From assembly GCF_019468565.1 (NCBI RefSeq), contig NZ_CP080521.1, forward strand, positions 3,286,001 through 3,350,000: 64,000 bases of DNA, in the 5' to 3' direction. Positions 15,248 through 24,104 of the stretch are shown here, piece after piece. The DNA comes from Pseudonocardia sp. DSM 110487. GTDB taxonomy: Bacteria; Actinomycetota; Actinomycetes; Mycobacteriales; Pseudonocardiaceae. The position numbers and the translations under genes are program-made. How positions within the stretch are numbered: position 1 is the first letter of the stretch; every line of letters begins with the position of its first letter. The notes below the pieces were generated by a model. It saw only the letters and a list, made by a program, of their open reading frames with translations, did not search any database and was not told the origin of the DNA.

Positions 15248-17041
15248 GTGGCCGACTCAGTGGGTGACTACGTCCTGCGCAGGTTGCGGGAGTGGGGTGT
15301 CGATCAGATCTTCGCCTACCCGGGGGATGGGATCAACGGCCTGGTGACCGCGTTCGGGGCGGCGGAGGACCGGCCGCGGTTCATCCAGTCGAGGCACGAG
15401 GAGATGTCGGCGCTGCAGGCCGTCGGGTACGCGAAGTTCTCGGGCAAGGTGGGCGTCTGCATGGCCACCTCGGGCCCGGGCGCGATCCACCTGCTCAACG
15501 GCCTGTACGACGCGAAGCTGGACCACGTGCCGGTGGTCGCGATCGTCGGGCAGACCGAGCGCAGCGCGATGGGCGGGTCCTACCAGCAGGAGGTGGACCT
15601 GCAGTCGCTGTTCAAGGACGTGGCGAGCGAGTACCTCGTCGAGGTCAACGTCCCCGAGCAGCTGCCGAACGCGGTGGACAGGGCCTTCCGGGTCGCGCTG
15701 ACCCGCCGGGCGCCGACCGCGATCATCATTCCGAGCGACCTGCAGACCGAGCCGTACACGCCGCCGCGGCACGCGTTCAAGCAGGTGCCCTCCAGCGAGC
15801 CGGGTCTCGTGGCGCCGACGCTGGTGCCCGCCGACACGGAGATCGCCCGTGCCGCCGAGGTGCTCAACGCGGGGCAGAAGGTCGCGATCCTGGTCGGGCA
15901 GGGGGCCCGCGGCGCGGCACTCGAGGTCGAGCAGGTCGCCGACGTACTCGGCGCCGGCGTCGCGAAGGCGCTGCTGGGCAAGGACGTGCTGTCGGACGAG
16001 CTGCCGTTCGTCACCGGATCGATCGGGCTGCTCGGCACGCGCCCGAGCTACGAGCTGATGCGTGACTGCGACACGCTGCTCATCGTCGGGTCCAGCTTCC
16101 CGTACAGCCAGTTCATGCCCGAGTTCGGGCAGGCGAGGGCCGTGCAGATCGACCTCGACGGCACCATGATCGGGATGCGGTACCCGACCGAGGTGAACCT
16201 CGTCGGCGACGCGCGGGCGACCCTGCGAGCGCTGCTGCCGCTGCTGTCAGGGCCGACCGACCGGGCGTGGCGGGAGAAGGTCGAGGAGAACGTCGCGCGC
16301 TGGTGGGAGACCATGCGGCGGGAGGCGATGGTCGACGCCGACCCGGTGAACCCGATGCGGATCGTGTGGGAGCTGTCCGAGCGCATCCCGCAGAACGCGA
16401 TCGTCACGTCCGACTCGGGGTCGGCCGCCAACTGGTACGCCCGTCACCTGCGCATCCGAGGCGACATCCGCGGCTCGCTCTCGGGCACGCTCGCCACGAT
16501 GGGCGCGGCGGTGCCCTATGCGATCGGGGCGAAGTTCGCCCACCCGGACCGGCCGGTCATCGCGATCACCGGCGACGGCGCGATGCAGATGAACGGGATG
16601 GCGGAGCTGCTCACCATCGCCCGCTACGCCGAGCGCTGGTCCGACCGCCGGTGCGTCGTCTGCGTGCTGCACAACAACGACCTCAACCAGGTCACGTGGG
16701 AGCTGCGGGCGATGGGCGGGGCGCCGAAGTTCGAGGAGTCGCAGATCCTGCCCGACGTGTCCTACGCCGACTTCGCCCGAGGCATCGGCCTCGAGGCGAT
16801 CACCGTCACCTCCCCGGACGAGCTGGGGCCGGCATGGGACCGGGTGCTCGCCGCCGACCGGCCCGCCGTCCTCGACGTGTACTGCGACCCCGAGGTCCCG
16901 CCGATCCCGCCGCACGCCACGTTCGAGCAGGCGAAGTCGGCGGCCCAGGCCGTGCTGAAGGGCGATCCCGAGGCGTTCCACCTCGTCGTCGAGGGCATCA
17001 GGACCAAGCTCCAGGAGGCCGTTCCCGGCCGTGGGAGGTGA
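15248..17041 (+). CDS. Thiamine-diphosphate-dependent enzyme (pyruvate oxidase / acetolactate synthase-like)
   Basis: The start GTG 15248 (VADSVGDYVLRRLREWGVDQ) is chosen because GGAGG lies 9 nt upstream; an ATG at 15206 has no such site. The 597-residue protein has all three domains. The PYR domain has the catalytic Glu in SRHEEMSALQAVGYAKFSGK. A middle domain (about 190-330) carries VAILVGQGARGA. The PP domain has the GDG...NN ThDP/Mg motif (ITGDGAMQMNG, then HNNDLNQVTWE). This resembles pyruvate oxidase/quinone-dependent pyruvate dehydrogenase-like proteins more than biosynthetic acetolactate synthase. A universal stress gene follows 6 bp downstream, suggesting a stress or energy-stress role. 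Confidence 0.85.
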   Translation: MADSVGDYVLRRLREWGVDQIFAYPGDGINGLVTAFGAAEDRPRFIQSRHEEMSALQAVGYAKFSGKVGVCMATSGPGAIHLLNGLYDAKLDHVPVVAIVGQTERSAMGGSYQQEVDLQSLFKDVASEYLVEVNVPEQLPNAVDRAFRVALTRRAPTAIIIPSDLQTEPYTPPRHAFKQVPSSEPGLVAPTLVPADTEIARAAEVLNAGQKVAILVGQGARGAALEVEQVADVLGAGVAKALLGKDVLSDELPFVTGSIGLLGTRPSYELMRDCDTLLIVGSSFPYSQFMPEFGQARAVQIDLDGTMIGMRYPTEVNLVGDARATLRALLPLLSGPTDRAWREKVEENVARWWETMRREAMVDADPVNPMRIVWELSERIPQNAIVTSDSGSAANWYARHLRIRGDIRGSLSGTLATMGAAVPYAIGAKFAHPDRPVIAITGDGAMQMNGMAELLTIARYAERWSDRRCVVCVLHNNDLNQVTWELRAMGGAPKFEESQILPDVSYADFARGIGLEAITVTSPDELGPAWDRVLAADRPAVLDVYCDPEVPPIPPHATFEQAKSAAQAVLKGDPEAFHLVVEGIRTKLQEAVPGRGR

Positions 17042-17047
17042 GGTGCG

Positions 17048-17515
17048 ATGACAGCCAAGGATCTCGTCGTCGGGGTGGACGGCACGGCCGCCGGCGTCGC
17101 GGCGTTGCGCTGGGCCGCGGACCAGGCACGGGGCACCGGGGCGCGGGTATCGGCGATCGCGGTGACCGAGCGGCCGCTGCCCGTGGCGGGCGGACCGGAG
17201 ATCGGCGGCGGGTTCGTGGCGCAGCCCGTGATCGACGACGAGCAGCTCGCCGCCGCAGCCGACGCGTGGCTGACCGAGGCAATCGCGGCCCTGCCGGCCG
17301 ACGCGAGGCAGGTCGTGGACCGTCAGGCGCGGCACGGCGACGCGGCCACCCTGCTGCTGGAGGCGGCGCGCGACGCCGACCTGCTGGTGCTGGGTAACCA
17401 CGGTCGGGGCGGGCTCGCCGGCGCACTCACCGGATCCGTTGCGCAGCGCTGCGCCCACCACGTCACCTGCCCTCTGGTACTCGTCCCCGGTCCGCAGGAG
17501 GACGTTCCTGGGTAG
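17048..17515 (+). CDS. Universal stress protein (UspA family)
   Basis: The 155-residue single-domain Usp starts VVGVDGTAAGVAALRWAADQ, giving the first ATP-contact Asp. It ends with the ATP-binding G-2x-G-9x-G(S/T) motif (GNHGRGGLAGALTGSVAQRC), followed by the closing strand CPLVLVPG. It probably binds ATP. It lies 6 bp after the TPP enzyme, so the pair is likely one operon. Confidence 0.9.
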   Translation: MTAKDLVVGVDGTAAGVAALRWAADQARGTGARVSAIAVTERPLPVAGGPEIGGGFVAQPVIDDEQLAAAADAWLTEAIAALPADARQVVDRQARHGDAATLLLEAARDADLLVLGNHGRGGLAGALTGSVAQRCAHHVTCPLVLVPGPQEDVPG

Positions 17516-17581
17516 CAGGTAAGGAGGACGTGCCCGCCCTACTCTCGAACCGTGTCGGGAGAGGCCGAGAAGGGGGCGCCG

Positions 17582-17767
17582 GTGCAACGCGATCTTCGGA
17601 CGTCGGATGCGGAGCGGCAGGCCGTCGTCCGGCGTCTCGAACGGGCCTTGCGGGACGGGCGACTGACCGTCCTCGAGTTCGACGAGCGGACGCGCGCCGC
17701 CTATGCCGCGCGCACCCGGGGCGAGCTGGAGGACCTCACTGAGGATCTTCCTCCTGACCTCTGGTGA
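17582..17767 (+). CDS. DUF1707 (SHOCT-like) small protein
   Basis: The product contains DLRTSDAERQAVVRRLERAL followed by GRLTVLEFDERTRAAYAART, the full DUF1707 signature seen in many actinobacterial regulators and membrane proteins. I start at GTG 17582 because AGGGGG lies 5 nt upstream. An in-frame GTG at 17552 would add 10 residues without a ribosome site. Here the domain stands alone (61 residues), without the usual C-terminal membrane part. Its tail overlaps the convergent SPFH gene by 32 nt. Confidence 0.75.
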   Translation: MQRDLRTSDAERQAVVRRLERALRDGRLTVLEFDERTRAAYAARTRGELEDLTEDLPPDLW

Positions 17768-18566
17768 GTGCGTCCGGCTCACGGTCCTTGGCGGCCGCGG
17801 TCTGCTGACCGCGTGCGTCGGTGACGCTCTCGAAGAAGCGGAGCAGCTCCACCGGCAGCGGCATCACGAGCGTGCTGTTCTGCTCGGATGTCACGTCGGT
17901 GACGGTCTGCAGGAGCCGCAGCTGCATCGCGCCGGGGGTATCGGCCATGACCCGTGCCGCGTCGGCGAGGCGGGCCGAGGCCTGGAACTCGCCGTCGGCG
18001 GAGATGACCCGGGCGCGCCGGTCGCGCTCGGCCTCGGCCTGGTGCGCCATCGCGCGGCGCATGCCCTCCGGCAGGGCGATGTCCTTGATCTCGACCCGGT
18101 CGACGGTGATCCCCCAGTCGTCGGTCGGGGTGTCGATCACCGCGCGCAGCTCGGCGTTGACCTGTTCCCGGTCCGACAGCATGGTGTCGAGATCGGCGCG
18201 ACCGATCACCGACCGCAGCGAGGTCCGCGCGACCTGGGAGATGGCACCCATGTAGTTCTCGACGTTGACCACGGCCTTGACCGGGTCGGTGACGCGGAAG
18301 TACACCACCGCGTCGACGCTGAGCGTGACGTTGTCCTTGGTGATCGCGCCTTGGGGTGGGACGTCGAGCACGATGGTCTGGACGGGCACTTTCACCATCC
18401 GGTCGGCGACCGGGATCATCAGCTGCAGGCCCGGCTGGCGCACCTCGGTCAGCAGCCGCCCGAAACGCAGGACCACGCCGCGCTGGTACTGCTGCACCAT
18501 CCGGACGGATCCGGCGACGAGCAGCGCGATCAACGCGACGACCACGAACAGGACGGTCGTGACCAT
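17736..18566 (-). CDS. SPFH-domain membrane protein (slipin/stomatin-like)
   Basis: The ATG at 18566 follows AGAAGG. The 276-residue protein has one N-terminal membrane helix (VTTVLFVVVALIALLVAGSV) followed by the SPFH domain: QQYQRGVVLRFGRLL, PGLQLMIPVADRMVKVPVQT, and VEIKDIALPEGMRRAMAHQAEAERDRRA-like coiled coil. This is slipin architecture, scaffolding membrane microdomains. Usually a NfeD-type protein is adjacent; none is seen here. Length (about 250-280) is normal. Confidence 0.88.
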   Translation of the reverse strand: MVTTVLFVVVALIALLVAGSVRMVQQYQRGVVLRFGRLLTEVRQPGLQLMIPVADRMVKVPVQTIVLDVPPQGAITKDNVTLSVDAVVYFRVTDPVKAVVNVENYMGAISQVARTSLRSVIGRADLDTMLSDREQVNAELRAVIDTPTDDWGITVDRVEIKDIALPEGMRRAMAHQAEAERDRRARVISADGEFQASARLADAARVMADTPGAMQLRLLQTVTDVTSEQNSTLVMPLPVELLRFFESVTDARGQQTAAAKDREPDALTRGQEEDPQ

Positions 18567-18688
18567 GGATCCCACCTTCTGCGTTTCGGAGCGTCAGCCC
18601 CGAGTCTGGTCGGTCTCGTACACGTCGGGTACCCCGGCGGCGTCGGCGTCGCGTTCCTCCTCGGCGCAGGCCTTCATTGTGGGGACAA

Positions 18689-18756
18689 CGCGGCGATCAA
18701 GGCGAGATGGTCGCTAGATGATCTTTGATCGCGACCAACAGCCCTTGATCGCCGCG
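18689..18756. repeat. Long inverted repeat (14-bp arms plus inner 6-bp arms)
   Basis: CGCGGCGATCAAGG (18689-18702) and CCTTGATCGCCGCG (18743-18756) are perfectly complementary. Inside them GGTCGC (18709-18714) pairs with GCGACC (18731-18736), leaving a TAGATGATCTTTGATC loop. It lies in the 457-bp gap between the SPFH start and the protease gene. The rest of that gap holds no recognisable gene and presumably the two divergent promoters. It could be a dispersed palindromic element or a structured leader. Confidence 0.65.
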
Positions 18757-19023
18757 CTGACCTCCATGCGGGACGGGGTCGGTGTGAAGTCCATATGAAG
18801 GGGGTGAAGTGCAGGGCCGCAGGCCGGTCACGAATATTGCGGAAGTCGTGCGCGGGGGCCTGCCGACGGGCACACTCGTGGGCATCAACGAGTACGACTA
18901 CGCGGGGCGAGCGGGCTCCCGGTACCGGGCGTGGACGGGAGTTCGCCGGGGGGCGGACGCTGCCGATCGGAAGCCGGGGCGCGCGCGTCCTACTGAGCAC
19001 GAGCCCATGGGGGGAACTGAAGC

Positions 19024-20178
19024 GTGAGACCCGTTCGGAAGGTGTCCGGGGCACTGGTGGCGCTGGCCGCCATCACGGTGTCGGTGCTGCTCACCGGCGC
19101 CACCTCGGCGCGAGCCGACGAGCCGGCGACGGAGCCCGCGCCGCCGCCGTTGAATGGCCTCATCGACCCGGGTCTGCTGGAGTCGGTCCAGCAGTCGATC
19201 GTGGGTCTGGTCGTGATCTGGGAGGAACCGCAGGACCCGTTCACCTTCGCGCCGCCGCCCGCGCCAGCCGGGGACGAGCTGCCGGTCATGACGATCTGCA
19301 CCGGCTGGTTCGACACGCCGACCACGATCGTCACGGCTGGCCACTGCGTCGACCCGGAAGAGGGCAGGCGGGCGCTCGACAGCCGCGCCGGTCCCGCGGT
19401 CGATCCGACCACCGGCGCACCGATGCCCAGCCAGCCGGCGCGTCCAGAGCCGAACCGCACGGTCTGGGCCTTCCAGCCGCGTGAGCTGCAGGGCGCCGTG
19501 ATCACGGCACCGGTCATCGTTCGGGTCGACGGCTTCCGTCCGGCCGACGAGGGTGACACCGCGAAGCTGGAGATGTATGGCCTCCCGCCTGCGAAGCCGC
19601 TGGCGGTCGCCCCCGACGAGCCGCAGCTCGGGGAAACCGTCACGTCGATCGGTTTTCCAGGGCTGAACATCGACGAGACCGACGGGGTGGATGTCCAGGG
19701 GTTGGTGAGCGGCGGCAAGACGCCCGCCGAGGTGCTGCAGGACTCCCGGCTCCAGCCCGTGAACACCAGCGGCACGATCACGGCCCGCCAGTTCCGCCAG
19801 GGTGTTGCCGTCTATCAGATCAACGCCGACCTCGCCGAGGGCATCTCCGGCGGGCCCACCATCAACGCGCGCGGCGAGGTCCTCGGCATCAACAGCCAGA
19901 TGACCGTGCCGTTCCTCGGGCAGAACTTCAACGTCATCACCGACACCGGGATGCTGCGGGAGTTCCTCGGGCACGGCGCGCAGCCCGGAGCCGCCCCGCC
20001 GGGCGAGCCGAGCGAGGTCGCGATCGAGAACACCGCGGGCGGAGGCGGGCAGGCCGCACCCCTGACGGTCGTGATCGCTCTGCTCGGCGGCGCGATCATC
20101 GGCGCGATCCTCATGTGGCTCTTCGCCCGCCCCAGGGCGGCATCGAGAACGACGGGATCACCGGCGGAGCCCGAGTGA
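19024..20178 (+). CDS. Membrane-anchored trypsin-like serine protease
   Basis: The GTG at 19024 begins 384 residues with a secretion signal (residues 8-30, ending ATSARA). The protease core has His107 in TIVTAGHCVD, a candidate Asp178 in EGDTAKLEM, and Ser275 in EGISGGPTI (usual GxSGGP form). A single C-terminal membrane helix (about 346-368, VVIALLGGAIIGAILMWLFA) with a basic cytoplasmic tail anchors it at the outer face. This resembles trypsin-like/HtrA-like surface proteases without a PDZ domain. It appears monocistronic. The substrate is unknown. Confidence 0.85.
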   Translation: MRPVRKVSGALVALAAITVSVLLTGATSARADEPATEPAPPPLNGLIDPGLLESVQQSIVGLVVIWEEPQDPFTFAPPPAPAGDELPVMTICTGWFDTPTTIVTAGHCVDPEEGRRALDSRAGPAVDPTTGAPMPSQPARPEPNRTVWAFQPRELQGAVITAPVIVRVDGFRPADEGDTAKLEMYGLPPAKPLAVAPDEPQLGETVTSIGFPGLNIDETDGVDVQGLVSGGKTPAEVLQDSRLQPVNTSGTITARQFRQGVAVYQINADLAEGISGGPTINARGEVLGINSQMTVPFLGQNFNVITDTGMLREFLGHGAQPGAAPPGEPSEVAIENTAGGGGQAAPLTVVIALLGGAIIGAILMWLFARPRAASRTTGSPAEPE

Positions 20179-20318
20179 CTCCCGCATGATCCTTCCGAGG
20201 TGCGCTTCAGCGTCCGGTCCAGGACGCTGAGGCGCGCCTCGGATTGATCGATCACGCCGAGATCGTGGTTTTCGCCCCGGCGAGGGCGCTGAGCCGGATC
20301 TCGCGACGATCATGGGCG

Positions 20319-21335
20319 TCACCGGGCAGAGGGCCGGCGGCCCGTCGTCTCCCGGGGGATCAACCGGTGGGCCAGCACCGTGGTGGTGCTTCCCTCCGGC
20401 GGTTCCGCGTCGATGACGCGGCGGGCCGCCATCGCGCCCATTTCGTAGAGCGGGAGGCTCACCGTGGTGAGGCCGACGAACCGGGCGATCCGCAGGTCGT
20501 CGATGCCTGCCACGGACACCGCGCCCGGGACGTCGATGCCGGCCTGGCGGAGCGCGCCCAGTGCGCCGACGGCGGCCTCGTCGTTGGCGCCGAGCACGGC
20601 GTCGGGCAGCGGCGGGCGCGCGATCAGCCGCATCGCGGCGGCGTGACCGGCCTCGAAGTCGAAGCCTCCCGCGTGTAGCTGCGCGGCGTCGGCGAGGCCG
20701 GCGTCGCGCATGCAGGCGAGGAAGCCGTCGCGGCGCTGCCGGCTCGCGACCATGCCGGGCGGTCCCTCGACGAACGCGATCCGCCGGTGGCCGAGGCCGA
20801 CGAGGTGGTCGGTGGCGTCGTAGGCGGCGGCCTCGTTGTCGGCGGTGACGATCGGCCCGCCGATGCCGCGGACCGTGAGCGACACCGTGCGGATGCCCTG
20901 CTCCTGGGCCCGCCCGACCGCCTCGGCGAGCGCGGGCTCGTCCGGGTCGTCGACGTAGCCGCTGCCCGCGAAGATCACGCCCGCCGCCCGGTAGTCGCGC
21001 ATGGTCTGCACCCGCGCGATCTCCGTGGTGGTGCGCCGGTCGACGTTGAACAGCATGGTGACGTAGCCGGCGCGGCTCGCGACGTCGTCGACCCCGCGGG
21101 CGATCACGGAGAAGTACGGGTTCACGATGTCGCTGACCAGCACCCCGATCAGCCGGCTGCTGCGGGAGACCAGCGCGCGGGCCAGCGCGCTGGGGGAGTA
21201 GCCGAGCTGCTCGGCCGCCGCGATCACCCGCGCCCGGGTGGCGGTCGAGATGGGGTGGCTGGAACCGGTCAGCACCCGCGACGCCGTGGACACGGACACG
21301 CCGGCGAGCCGGCTGACCTCCGCCAGTGAGCTCAC
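20319..21335 (-). CDS. LacI-family transcriptional repressor
   Basis: The GTG start at 21335 gives MSSLAEVSRLAGVSVSTASR, the typical LacI HTH with hinge (SALARALVSRSSRLIGVLVS). It is followed by a periplasmic-binding-protein-like effector domain of 338 residues in total (DIVNPYFSVIARGVDDVASR, GHRRIAFVEGP, PDAVLGANDEAAVGAL, SVAGIDDLRIARFVGLTTVS). It is divergent from an ABC import operon. Operators matching the LacI style (central CG) lie next to its own start and at the operon promoter. It therefore probably represses both and is induced by the imported compound or its product. Confidence 0.93.
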   Translation of the reverse strand: MSSLAEVSRLAGVSVSTASRVLTGSSHPISTATRARVIAAAEQLGYSPSALARALVSRSSRLIGVLVSDIVNPYFSVIARGVDDVASRAGYVTMLFNVDRRTTTEIARVQTMRDYRAAGVIFAGSGYVDDPDEPALAEAVGRAQEQGIRTVSLTVRGIGGPIVTADNEAAAYDATDHLVGLGHRRIAFVEGPPGMVASRQRRDGFLACMRDAGLADAAQLHAGGFDFEAGHAAAMRLIARPPLPDAVLGANDEAAVGALGALRQAGIDVPGAVSVAGIDDLRIARFVGLTTVSLPLYEMGAMAARRVIDAEPPEGSTTTVLAHRLIPRETTGRRPSAR

Positions 21336-21346
21336 TACCCCTCCGA

Positions 21347-21360
21347 GGAGAACGTTTGCC
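21347..21360. promoter_or_regulatory. LacI-type operator at the regulator's own start
   Basis: GGAG-AACGTT-TGCC, centred on CG at 21353-21354, matches the operator half TTGCC/GGCAA found at 21451-21468 on one side and partly on the other. It lies 12 bp upstream of the LacI start codon, consistent with autorepression. Confidence 0.55.
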
Positions 21361-21413
21361 TAATCGTGGCACGTCTCGGATGCACTGACAAGAAATCCCT
21401 GCTCGTCCGACTC

Positions 21414-21442
21414 TTGACGAACCGGCGCCTCGGGCCTCTACT
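21414..21442 (+). promoter_or_regulatory. Sigma-70-type promoter of the ABC operon
   Basis: TTGACG (21414-21419), 17 bp, TCTACT (21437-21442). The expected start of transcription is about 21449, immediately before the LacI operator at 21451. The position explains repression by blocking initiation. Motifs were matched by eye against the TTGACA/TATAAT consensus. Confidence 0.6.
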
Positions 21443-21450
21443 CTCCCGGC

Positions 21451-21468
21451 AAGGCAAACGCTTGCCTT
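21451..21468. promoter_or_regulatory. LacI-type operator of the ABC operon
   Basis: AAGGCAA-ACGC-TTGCCTT, with 7-bp perfect arms and the central CG characteristic of LacI/GalR sites. It covers about +2 to +20 of the predicted transcript and is 71 bp upstream of the first gene. Confidence 0.75.
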
Positions 21469-21538
21469 GCCCCGACGGCCTTCGCAAGGGTGCGTCGTCC
21501 GAGGCCGGCCAGCCCGGCCGAGCTGGAAGGGAGAGGCC

Positions 21539-22507
21539 ATGAACGTCGGGACTCATGCCACGCGCCTCGCCGCGCTCGCGGCGGCGTTCGCGCTGGTCGC
21601 CTGCGGTGGGAGCGCCGGTTCTGATGACTCGTTCACGGTGGCCGTCATCGAGCCGGATATCACGACCGTGCCGATACTTGCCGCCGTCGACGCCGTGCGG
21701 GCGGCAGGCCACCACGTCGAGGTCGTCGAGCTGGCGGAGCCGGAGCTGGCCATCGAGGGGCTGGCCAAGGGCGACTACGCGATCTCCGCGGAGGCCACCA
21801 GCCCCGCGCTGATCGCCATCGAGCAGGACGCCCCGATCAAGATCATCGCCGACGTCGTGGCGAACCAGTGGGCGGTCTACGGCCGGCCCGGAGTCGCCAC
21901 CTGCGACGACCTGAACGCGCGGCCGTTCGGGATCTTCAGCGAGGGTGCGGTGGCCACCGCGATGGCCAAGGAGTGGGTGCACACCGATTGCACTGCCGGC
22001 AGCCAGCCGACCTACCTGACGATCGGCGGCTCCGATGTCAGGGCGCAGGCCCTCCTTGCAGGCCAGATCGACGCGACGCCGCTGGAGATCTCCGACGTCG
22101 CCGCGCTGGAGTCCGCGGCGGGGGCGGAGTTCGTCCGGGTCGTGGACTTCGCGCAGCGCATGCCCGACCTGCACCCCCAGACCGTCTACGCCAACGGTGA
22201 CTTCCTCGCCGAGCACCGCGACCTCGCGCAGGCGTTCGTGAGCGCGCTGGTGCAGGAGCACGTGAAGATCAACGCCGACCCGCAGTACCTGGTGGGGTTG
22301 GTGCAGAAGTACCTGCCGGACGACGCCGACGAGAACACGGCCGCGATCGCCGAGCGCTACGTCGAGGCCGGTCTCTTCGACGCGGCCGACCTGACGGAGC
22401 AGAACGTCCAGGTCACGATCGACTTCTTCGTCCGGGCGGGCGTGCTCCAGGGCGGGATGACCGCCGCGGACGCCGCCGACCTGTCGTTCCTTCAGGGGCC
22501 TGCATGA
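21539..22507 (+). CDS. ABC transporter substrate-binding lipoprotein (NitT/TauT type)
   Basis: The 322-residue protein has a lipoprotein signal (AALAAAFALVACGGSAG, lipobox LVAC). The mature part matches NMT1/ThiY-like solute-binding proteins: ITTVPILAAVDAVRAAGHHV, LAKGDYAISAEATSPALIAI, ADVVANQWAVYGR. This family captures sulfonates, nitrate, pyrimidines or aromatic carboxylates. A good ribosome site (GGAAGGGAGAGG) precedes ATG 21539. It is first in a five-gene operon in which every junction overlaps by 4 nt. The final gene is an aromatic-decarboxylase-like amidohydrolase, so an aromatic acid ligand is plausible. Confidence 0.85.
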   Translation: MNVGTHATRLAALAAAFALVACGGSAGSDDSFTVAVIEPDITTVPILAAVDAVRAAGHHVEVVELAEPELAIEGLAKGDYAISAEATSPALIAIEQDAPIKIIADVVANQWAVYGRPGVATCDDLNARPFGIFSEGAVATAMAKEWVHTDCTAGSQPTYLTIGGSDVRAQALLAGQIDATPLEISDVAALESAAGAEFVRVVDFAQRMPDLHPQTVYANGDFLAEHRDLAQAFVSALVQEHVKINADPQYLVGLVQKYLPDDADENTAAIAERYVEAGLFDAADLTEQNVQVTIDFFVRAGVLQGGMTAADAADLSFLQGPA

Positions 22508-23316
22508 CCGCGGTGATGGCCCCGCCGCGAACGGCGAACCCGCGACCGGGGGTGAAGCGCCGGATCCTCGACGCGAACCTGTCCTACCAGGTGCTGACGT
22601 TCGTCGTCTTCGCAGCGGCGTGGGAGATCTACGCACGGGAGTGGGGCGGCCTGCTCATCCCCACGTTCACCGAGACGGTCGCGGCGACGATCAGCCTGCT
22701 GGGCAGCGCCGAGCTGTGGCAGGCCATGTACGTGAGCAACCAGGCGCTAGTGGTGGGGTTCCTGATCGCGGTCGTCGTCGGGGTGCCGGCGGGCATCCTG
22801 CTCGGGCGGTTCCGCACCCTCGAGCGGTTCGCCGACGTCTACCTCAACATCCTGCTGGTCACGCCGATGGCGGCGATCATCCCGCTGCTGATGATGTCGG
22901 TCGGGTTCGGCCTCGCCTCGCGCGTGATCCTCGTGACGATCTTCTCGATCGTCATGGTCGTGGTGAACAGCCGCACGGGCGTCCGCCAGGTCGACCCGTC
23001 GCTGATCGAGATGGCGCGCTCGTTCGGGGCCACCGAGCGGCAGGTCTGGACGCGGGTCCTCCTGCCGGGCGCCCTGCCGGCGATCATGACGGGGATCCGG
23101 CTGGGGCTCGGGCGGGCGGTCACCGGCATGGTGATCGTCGAGCTCCTGATGGTGTCCGCCGCGCTGGGCGGGTTGATCCTGGAGTACCGCGGCCTGTTCA
23201 AGGCGCCGCTGCTCTACGGCACGATCGTGATCATCCTGGCCGAGGCACTCCTGCTGATCTCCGCCGCGCGGTGGTTCGAACGAAGGCTGACTGGCTGGGC
23301 TGGGAGCAAAACATGA
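22504..23316 (+). CDS. ABC transporter permease (NitT/TauT type), first of two
   Basis: The 270-residue membrane protein has about six TM helices and the binding-protein-dependent transport EAA loop (DPSLIEMARSFGATERQVWT, then RVLLPGALPAIMTGIRLGLG). It overlaps the binding-protein stop (ATGA). The operon encodes a second, different permease (24101), suggesting a heterodimeric channel, whereas most NitT/TauT systems use one permease. The C-terminus is basic and cytoplasmic. Confidence 0.9.
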   Translation: MTAVMAPPRTANPRPGVKRRILDANLSYQVLTFVVFAAAWEIYAREWGGLLIPTFTETVAATISLLGSAELWQAMYVSNQALVVGFLIAVVVGVPAGILLGRFRTLERFADVYLNILLVTPMAAIIPLLMMSVGFGLASRVILVTIFSIVMVVVNSRTGVRQVDPSLIEMARSFGATERQVWTRVLLPGALPAIMTGIRLGLGRAVTGMVIVELLMVSAALGGLILEYRGLFKAPLLYGTIVIILAEALLLISAARWFERRLTGWAGSKT

Positions 23317-24104
23317 TCGAGATCCGTGGGTTGGGCAAGAGCTTCGTGGGGCAGGACGGGAGCACGGTCCAGGCCCTGCAGGACGTCGACCTCGAGGTGG
23401 GGGCGAACGAGTTCCTCACCGTGCTGGGGCCGAGCGGGTGTGGGAAGACCACCTTGCTGAAGGCCATCGCCGGGCTGATTCCGTGGAACGACGGCGAGAT
23501 CGTCATCGACGGGGCACCGGTGCGCGGCCCCGGGCCGGACCGCAGCATGGTCTTCCAGAACTTCGCGCTGCTGCCGTGGGCCACTGTGCTGGACAACGTC
23601 GGCTTCGGGCTGCGGATGCGTGGCGTCGGTAAGGCCGAGCGCGAGGAGCGGGCCCGGTCGCTGATCGAGATGGTGGGCCTCGCGGGGTTCGAGACCAAGC
23701 GGCCGGGCGAGCTGTCCGGCGGCATGCAGCAGCGCGTGGGGCTCGCACGGGCACTCGCCGTCCAGCCGCGGGTGCTCCTGATGGACGAGCCGTTCGGAGC
23801 GGTGGACGAGCAGACCCGGCGCCTGCTGCAGGAGGAGCTGCTGTCGATCTGGGAGGAACACCGGCTGACCGTCGTGTTCATCACCCACAGCATGGAGGAG
23901 GCCGTGCTGCTCGGGGACCGCGTCGTGCTGATGAGCGCCCGGCCCGGCCGCATCGCCGAGATCGTGCCGGTGCCGCTGCGCCGCCCTCGCTCGACCGACG
24001 TCGGCGCCACCGAGCGTTCGCCCGAGTACGCCGAGCTCACGGCGTACCTGTGGGACCGGCTGCGGGACATGCACGAGGAGCACCGGCGCGAGGCCGCCCG
24101 ATGA
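23313..24104 (+). CDS. ABC transporter ATP-binding protein (NitT/TauT type)
   Basis: The 263-residue ATPase has all motifs: Walker A GPSGCGKTT, Q-loop in VFQNFALLPW, signature LSGGMQQRVGLARAL, Walker B VLLMDEPFG with the catalytic Glu, D-loop AVDEQT and H-loop VFITHSMEEAV. It starts at ATG 23313, overlapping the upstream permease stop by 4 nt. It energises the importer of this operon. Confidence 0.95.
   Translation: MIEIRGLGKSFVGQDGSTVQALQDVDLEVGANEFLTVLGPSGCGKTTLLKAIAGLIPWNDGEIVIDGAPVRGPGPDRSMVFQNFALLPWATVLDNVGFGLRMRGVGKAEREERARSLIEMVGLAGFETKRPGELSGGMQQRVGLARALAVQPRVLLMDEPFGAVDEQTRRLLQEELLSIWEEHRLTVVFITHSMEEAVLLGDRVVLMSARPGRIAEIVPVPLRRPRSTDVGATERSPEYAELTAYLWDRLRDMHEEHRREAAR

Noticed and set aside
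17530..17742. GTG frame behind a strong AAGGAGG at 17521
   Set aside because: The translation is low-complexity Arg/Gly and lies in another frame of the DUF1707 gene, which has a clear domain. The ribosome-like site may be chance or belong to a leader.
18809..19027. 72-codon frame before the serine protease
   Set aside because: No recognisable domain and no conserved start. The region is more likely the protease promoter/leader.
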